A stretch of 18,093 nt of DNA, taken from contig DCAW01000100.1 of assembly GCA_002313895.1 (NCBI GenBank), positions 340-18,432 of the forward strand. The letters are read 5' to 3'. Shown here one piece after another: positions 14,811 through 18,093 of this stretch (positions are counted from its first letter, which is position 1; each line of letters starts with the position of its first letter). This DNA is from Dehalococcoidia bacterium UBA1123 (lineage in GTDB: Bacteria; Chloroflexota; Dehalococcoidia; Lucifugimonadales; UBA1123). Under the pieces are notes generated by a model. It was given only the letters and a program-made list of their open reading frames with translations, did not search any database and was not told the DNA's origin. A program made the position numbers and the translations under genes.

Positions 14811-14816
14811 CGAATC

Positions 14817-15758
14817 ATGGATGATTCGATTCAGAACACTGGCTCCGATTCGCAGTCAAATGTTGGCCTGGCGCTGCTCCAGACCATGCGTCCCAAGCAA
14901 TGGATCAAGAATCTGATGGTCTTCTTGCCGTTGTTCTTCACGATAAACGAGGCCTGGGACCTCGACGACGTGTCTCAAGGCGTAGAGTTTATCAGCAAAA
15001 GCGGTGCGGCTTTCCTGGCGTTCTCGGTCCTCAGCGGGGCCACATATATCTTCAATGACCTCGCCGACGCGGATCGAGATCGGGCGCACCCTCGCAAAAG
15101 GCACAGGCCGATTGCATCAGGCAGACTGGGAACAAAGCTCGCGTTCACTTCGGCGGCAGTCCTAAGCGCATTGGCGCTAGGCGGCGCGTTCGTCCTGGAA
15201 CCGCTGTTCGGTGCGGTGACGCTGGGATATGCGGCCACGATGATCGCCTATTCCCTCGTATTGAAATCTGTGGTTTTGTTGGACGTGTTCGCCATCGGAA
15301 CGGGATTCGTCCTTCGGGTCGTCGCAGGCGCTGCGGCCCTCCAAGTTCCCATCTCCCCGTGGCTTTACCTCTGCACTGGGTTGGGAGCGCTGTTCATAGC
15401 GCTCTCCAAGCGCAGGAGCGAGCTTGCGTCCGCAGGGGACTCGGCGTCCCAACAGCGGGACATCCTGGGGAAATACACGCTTGCGTTCCTCGACCAGTTG
15501 ACGGCCATCGTCGCAACCTCTGCCCTCATCAGCTACTCGCTCTACACGTTTACCGCCCCCAACCTTCCTGACAATCGGTCGATGATGCTGACCATCCCCT
15601 TCGTGACATACGGCCTGTTTCGCTATATGTACCTGGTCCACACCCGCAACCTGGGCGAGAACCCTGAAGACATCGTTATCAGTGACGTGCCTCTGATTAT
15701 TTCCATCGTTCTCTGGCTGGCAATCGGCGCGGCGATCCTCGTGGTGTACCGAGCCTGA
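14817..15758 (+). CDS. UbiA-family prenyltransferase, probably decaprenyl-phosphate phosphoribosyltransferase
   Basis: This is a 313-residue polytopic membrane protein with about eight or nine hydrophobic helices. The N-terminal RPKQWIKNLMVFLPLFF and the Mg-diphosphate motif NDLADADRD (NDxxDxxxD, ~80-88), followed by HPRKRHRPIASG, resemble DPPR synthase (Rv3806c type). That enzyme joins phosphoribosyl pyrophosphate to a polyprenyl phosphate on the way to decaprenyl-phosphoarabinose-type donors. Other UbiA prenyltransferases (quinone, heme O) usually lack the RPKQW-IKN start. The in-frame TTG at 14781 is the promoter -35 box, so ATG 14817 is the start and the mRNA is probably leaderless. The gene is divergent from groES. 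Confidence 0.82.
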   Translation: MDDSIQNTGSDSQSNVGLALLQTMRPKQWIKNLMVFLPLFFTINEAWDLDDVSQGVEFISKSGAAFLAFSVLSGATYIFNDLADADRDRAHPRKRHRPIASGRLGTKLAFTSAAVLSALALGGAFVLEPLFGAVTLGYAATMIAYSLVLKSVVLLDVFAIGTGFVLRVVAGAAALQVPISPWLYLCTGLGALFIALSKRRSELASAGDSASQQRDILGKYTLAFLDQLTAIVATSALISYSLYTFTAPNLPDNRSMMLTIPFVTYGLFRYMYLVHTRNLGENPEDIVISDVPLIISIVLWLAIGAAILVVYRA

Positions 15759-15807
15759 TCCCCTCGGACGCCGAACATATCAGATTGTAGTCGTGACCCA
15801 TGCGCTG

Positions 15808-15816
15808 TGCTACACT
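15808..15816 (+). promoter_or_regulatory. Extended -10 promoter of the Fe-S oxidoreductase gene
   Basis: TGCTACACT is an extended -10 element (TGn plus TACACT, 4 of 6). No convincing -35 box is seen at 17-18 bases; TTGTAG lies at 20 bases. The predicted start near 15823 gives a leader of about 33 bases with AGGAGG at 15845-15850. Confidence 0.45.
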
Positions 15817-15855
15817 CCACCAGATTTCGTAGCCAAAAATACGTAGGAGGACGCG

Positions 15856-17901
15856 ATGGTTCCCCCTGAGAATCTGTTCGGTGTCATACCCATCTGGCTA
15901 GCAGTGTATTTCTTCGCCGTCGGAACGTTTAGCGCGGCCGGCTCCATATTGTACTACCGGGTTTTTCGACTGATCATGATCGGCAAAAAGCCTGCCAGGT
16001 TCGACCAACCTTTGCGTCGTTTGTTTGGGGCGCTGCCGATGATACTTGGACAGAAAAAAGTGCTTCAGAGCGTGTCGGTGAGAGACCGCGCGGGCCTCGC
16101 CCACTTCTTCATCTTCTGGGGATTTCTGTCCTTCACCGCCAGCTACGGTCTGTTCATATTTGCCGACTCCGCCTGGAGGCCATTCTCGGCCAAAATCCTC
16201 ACCGAAACTGGCGTGGAGATTTTCGGGTTCTACCTCGATATTCTAGCCGTCGTGTTCTTCGTTGTGCTCGTCTGGGGAGCCGTCCGACGCTGGGGAATCA
16301 AACCTCGCAGGCTGTCGTTCGATCTGACACAAAAGAAAGAGTCGCTCATCATCATGGTTTTGATAGCGTCTCTGATGCTGTTCACCCTGCTGACCGAGGC
16401 ATTCTTTGTGGCGTCCGGCGGCGAAGGCCCCCACTCGACGCCCCCAATAGGCAAGGCCATTGGCGAAGCGTTCATCGCCGCTGGAATCGATGAAGGCGTG
16501 GCCAACGGGCTTCAAGGCGTTTTCTGGTGGCTGCATCTGGGAATCATTCTGGGATTCTCCCTCTACATACCCTTATCCAAGCATATGCACCTGGTTGGCG
16601 CGCCCATCAGCTTCGTTACCCGTTCTCTGGAGCCAAAGGGGACCCTGACAACGCCCGACGATCTGGAGACGGCAGAGGTGTTTGGAGCCAGCCGCGTTCA
16701 GGATTTCAACTGGAAACAACTTCTGGACGGATTCTCATGCGCCGTGTGCGGCCGATGTTCTGACGTCTGCCCTGCCAACATCAGCGGCAAGATTCTCTCG
16801 CCCATGCACATCGTCGAAAACATGAAAGAGCATATCTTAGAGGCAGGACCCGGCATCCTGAAAGGCGAAGACCCCCAACCTGACAAGCCCCTGATCGGCA
16901 ACTGGATTCAGGAGGAAGGGTTGTGGGACTGCGTGACCTGCGGGGCGTGTGTCCAAGAATGTCCCGTCGGCGTGGAGCATATCGACTCAATTGTGGACAT
17001 GCGGCGCTTTATGGTTATGGAGCAGGCCAGCATGCCGGAGACCGCCCAGAATGCCCTCCTGAGCATGGAGCAAAGAGGCCACCCGTGGCGAGGGACGACC
17101 TACACCCGCACTGACTGGGCCGAGGGATTGGACATCAAGATTCTGGCCGATCATCCCGAAACTGAGATACTTTTCTGGGTCGGATGCACCGGGGCGCTGG
17201 AACAACGAAGTCAGGCGGTCGCCCGCTCGATGGCGTCGGTCCTCAAGCGGGCGAAGGTTGACTTCGCCATACTGGGAAATGAGGAGACCTGCACCGGAGA
17301 CCCGGCCCGTCGGATGGGAAACGAGTACCTCTATCAGATACTCGCTGAACAGAACATTCAGACATTCAACAGTTACGACGTCAAGAAGATAATCACGATC
17401 TGCCCTCATTGCTTCAACACAATAAAAAACGAGTACCCACACCTGGGCGGCGACTACGAAGTGCTACACTACACCGAGTTCGTGGCAGAGCTCATCGAGC
17501 AGGGCGCCATAAGGCCTCTGGTCCCTATCGAGACCACTCTGGCCTACCACGACTCCTGTTACCTCGGACGTCACAACGAAGTCTATGAGCCGCCTCGCGA
17601 CATCGCCAACGCCATCCCCGGACTTACGCTGGTCGAAATGGGGCGCAACCGAGAGCGCAGCTTCTGCTGTGGGGCCGGAGGCGGCCACATGTGGATGGAG
17701 GAAAGCGGGGGGCAACGCATCAATCACGTCCGCACCGAGCAGTTCCTGGAGACAGAAGCCGACATCATCGGTGTCTCTTGCCCATACTGCCTCCAGATGT
17801 TCGAGGAGGGCATAAGCGCCGAGCAGTTGGAGACTCAGAAGAAGGCGAGAGACCTGCTGGAGATTCTGGACGAGAGCCTGGGGCCGGTGTCAGGGGATTA
17901 A
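15856..17901 (+). CDS. Membrane Fe-S oxidoreductase: cytochrome-b-like domain fused to HdrD-like CCG domains (ETF:menaquinone oxidoreductase type)
   Basis: This 681-residue fusion has about five membrane helices (~12-40, 80-104, 122-146, 162-188, 219-246) resembling nitrate reductase gamma-type cytochrome b, with candidate heme-ligand histidines H83, H227, H243 and H245. Two [4Fe-4S] ferredoxin motifs follow, C295/298/301/305 and C359/362/365/369. Two CCG (DUF224) domains come last: C444, C479, C516/C519, then C568, C604-C605 (CCGAGGG), C642/C645. The first CCG repeat has TCTGD where CCG is usual. This layout is that of heterodisulfide-reductase-related proteins that pass electrons from ETF to menaquinone in beta-oxidation and anaerobic metabolism. 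No etfAB genes are in the window, so the partner is inferred. ATG 15856 has AGGAGG 5 bases upstream. Confidence 0.88.
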   Translation: MVPPENLFGVIPIWLAVYFFAVGTFSAAGSILYYRVFRLIMIGKKPARFDQPLRRLFGALPMILGQKKVLQSVSVRDRAGLAHFFIFWGFLSFTASYGLFIFADSAWRPFSAKILTETGVEIFGFYLDILAVVFFVVLVWGAVRRWGIKPRRLSFDLTQKKESLIIMVLIASLMLFTLLTEAFFVASGGEGPHSTPPIGKAIGEAFIAAGIDEGVANGLQGVFWWLHLGIILGFSLYIPLSKHMHLVGAPISFVTRSLEPKGTLTTPDDLETAEVFGASRVQDFNWKQLLDGFSCAVCGRCSDVCPANISGKILSPMHIVENMKEHILEAGPGILKGEDPQPDKPLIGNWIQEEGLWDCVTCGACVQECPVGVEHIDSIVDMRRFMVMEQASMPETAQNALLSMEQRGHPWRGTTYTRTDWAEGLDIKILADHPETEILFWVGCTGALEQRSQAVARSMASVLKRAKVDFAILGNEETCTGDPARRMGNEYLYQILAEQNIQTFNSYDVKKIITICPHCFNTIKNEYPHLGGDYEVLHYTEFVAELIEQGAIRPLVPIETTLAYHDSCYLGRHNEVYEPPRDIANAIPGLTLVEMGRNRERSFCCGAGGGHMWMEESGGQRINHVRTEQFLETEADIIGVSCPYCLQMFEEGISAEQLETQKKARDLLEILDESLGPVSGD

Positions 17902-17931
17902 GTTTTCAGATTTCAGGTAACGGGGAAAGAT

Positions 17932-18093
17932 ATGAAGGCGTCGATTTTCTACGGCGGCACGGACATTAGGCTGGAGGAGCTTCCGACGCCAGAACCTGGG
18001 CCTGGGGAAGTTCTGATTCGTGTGCGACCCGGCGGAGTTTGCGGTAGCGACCTGCACCCGTACCGGTCCTCCTCCCTGATGGAACCTCACGAG
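17932..18093 (+). CDS. Zinc-type alcohol dehydrogenase (MDR family), N-terminal part only
   Basis: Fifty-four codons run to the window edge. The start MKASIFYGGTDIRLEELPTP, then PGPGEVLIRVRPGGVCGSDLHPYR, is the GroES-like N-terminal domain of medium-chain dehydrogenase/reductases. The Cys of GVCGSDLH is the usual first ligand of the catalytic zinc. Substrate cannot be told; sorbitol, threonine and other polyol or alcohol dehydrogenases begin this way. ATG 17932 has a weak GGGGA 5 bases upstream and lies 30 bases after the Fe-S oxidoreductase gene, so the two are probably co-transcribed. Confidence 0.85.
   Translation, partial: MKASIFYGGTDIRLEELPTPEPGPGEVLIRVRPGGVCGSDLHPYRSSSLMEPHE

Noticed and set aside
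1..18093. CRISPR arrays, insertion sequences or prophage genes
   Set aside because: No regularly spaced repeats, transposase, integrase or phage-like reading frames were found on either strand.

Overview
This is a moderately GC-rich bacterial chromosomal segment. The gene set and architectures (archaeal/Thermotoga-type short AhcY, MtnA/MtnP pair, a cytochrome-b/heterodisulfide-reductase-like fusion, a UbiA-type phosphoribosyltransferase, GroEL without a GGM tail, a leaderless gene) suggest a Chloroflexota (Dehalococcoidia/SAR202-like) genome. That placement is inferred from family resemblance and was not tested by a search.

Layout from left to right. A tRNA-Gly(UCC) gene on the minus strand is preceded, in its own direction, by polA, also on the minus strand. 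Next comes a decayed yjbQ-like gene on the plus strand. Its stop codon overlaps the end of a convergent minus-strand run that occupies about 3.7-12.2 kb. In transcription order that run is mtnA, mtnP, a rhodanese, a broken HAD phosphatase, a PfkB-family kinase, ahcY, a broken PaaI-like thioesterase, metK and a phosphoglucomutase. Upstream of it, on the same strand, lies groES-groEL. On the right, two plus-strand genes are complete: a UbiA-family prenyl-phosphate phosphoribosyltransferase and a large membrane Fe-S oxidoreductase. The start of a zinc-type alcohol dehydrogenase runs off the right edge.

The main story is a SAM-cycle operon. A clear SAM-I (S-box) riboswitch with its own terminator and antiterminator lies in front of mtnA. 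Behind it sit genes to make SAM (metK), hydrolyse S-adenosylhomocysteine (ahcY), possibly remove adenosine (PfkB kinase), and recycle methylthioadenosine (mtnP, mtnA). The promoter feeding the riboswitch also carries a perfect 8-bp inverted repeat over its spacer and -10 box, so a second layer of control is possible. Later methionine-salvage genes (mtnB, mtnC, mtnD) are not in the window.

Other control signals are readable. groESL has a strong promoter followed directly by a CIRCE-type inverted repeat whose two arms carry matching changes from the usual sequence. The ubiA-type gene appears to be transcribed leaderless from a TTGACG-18-TATCAT promoter, and the tRNA-Gly promoter has the same two hexamers and spacing. 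Three accessory genes (yjbQ, HAD, PaaI-like) are pseudogenes by several independent lesions, while the core genes around them are intact.
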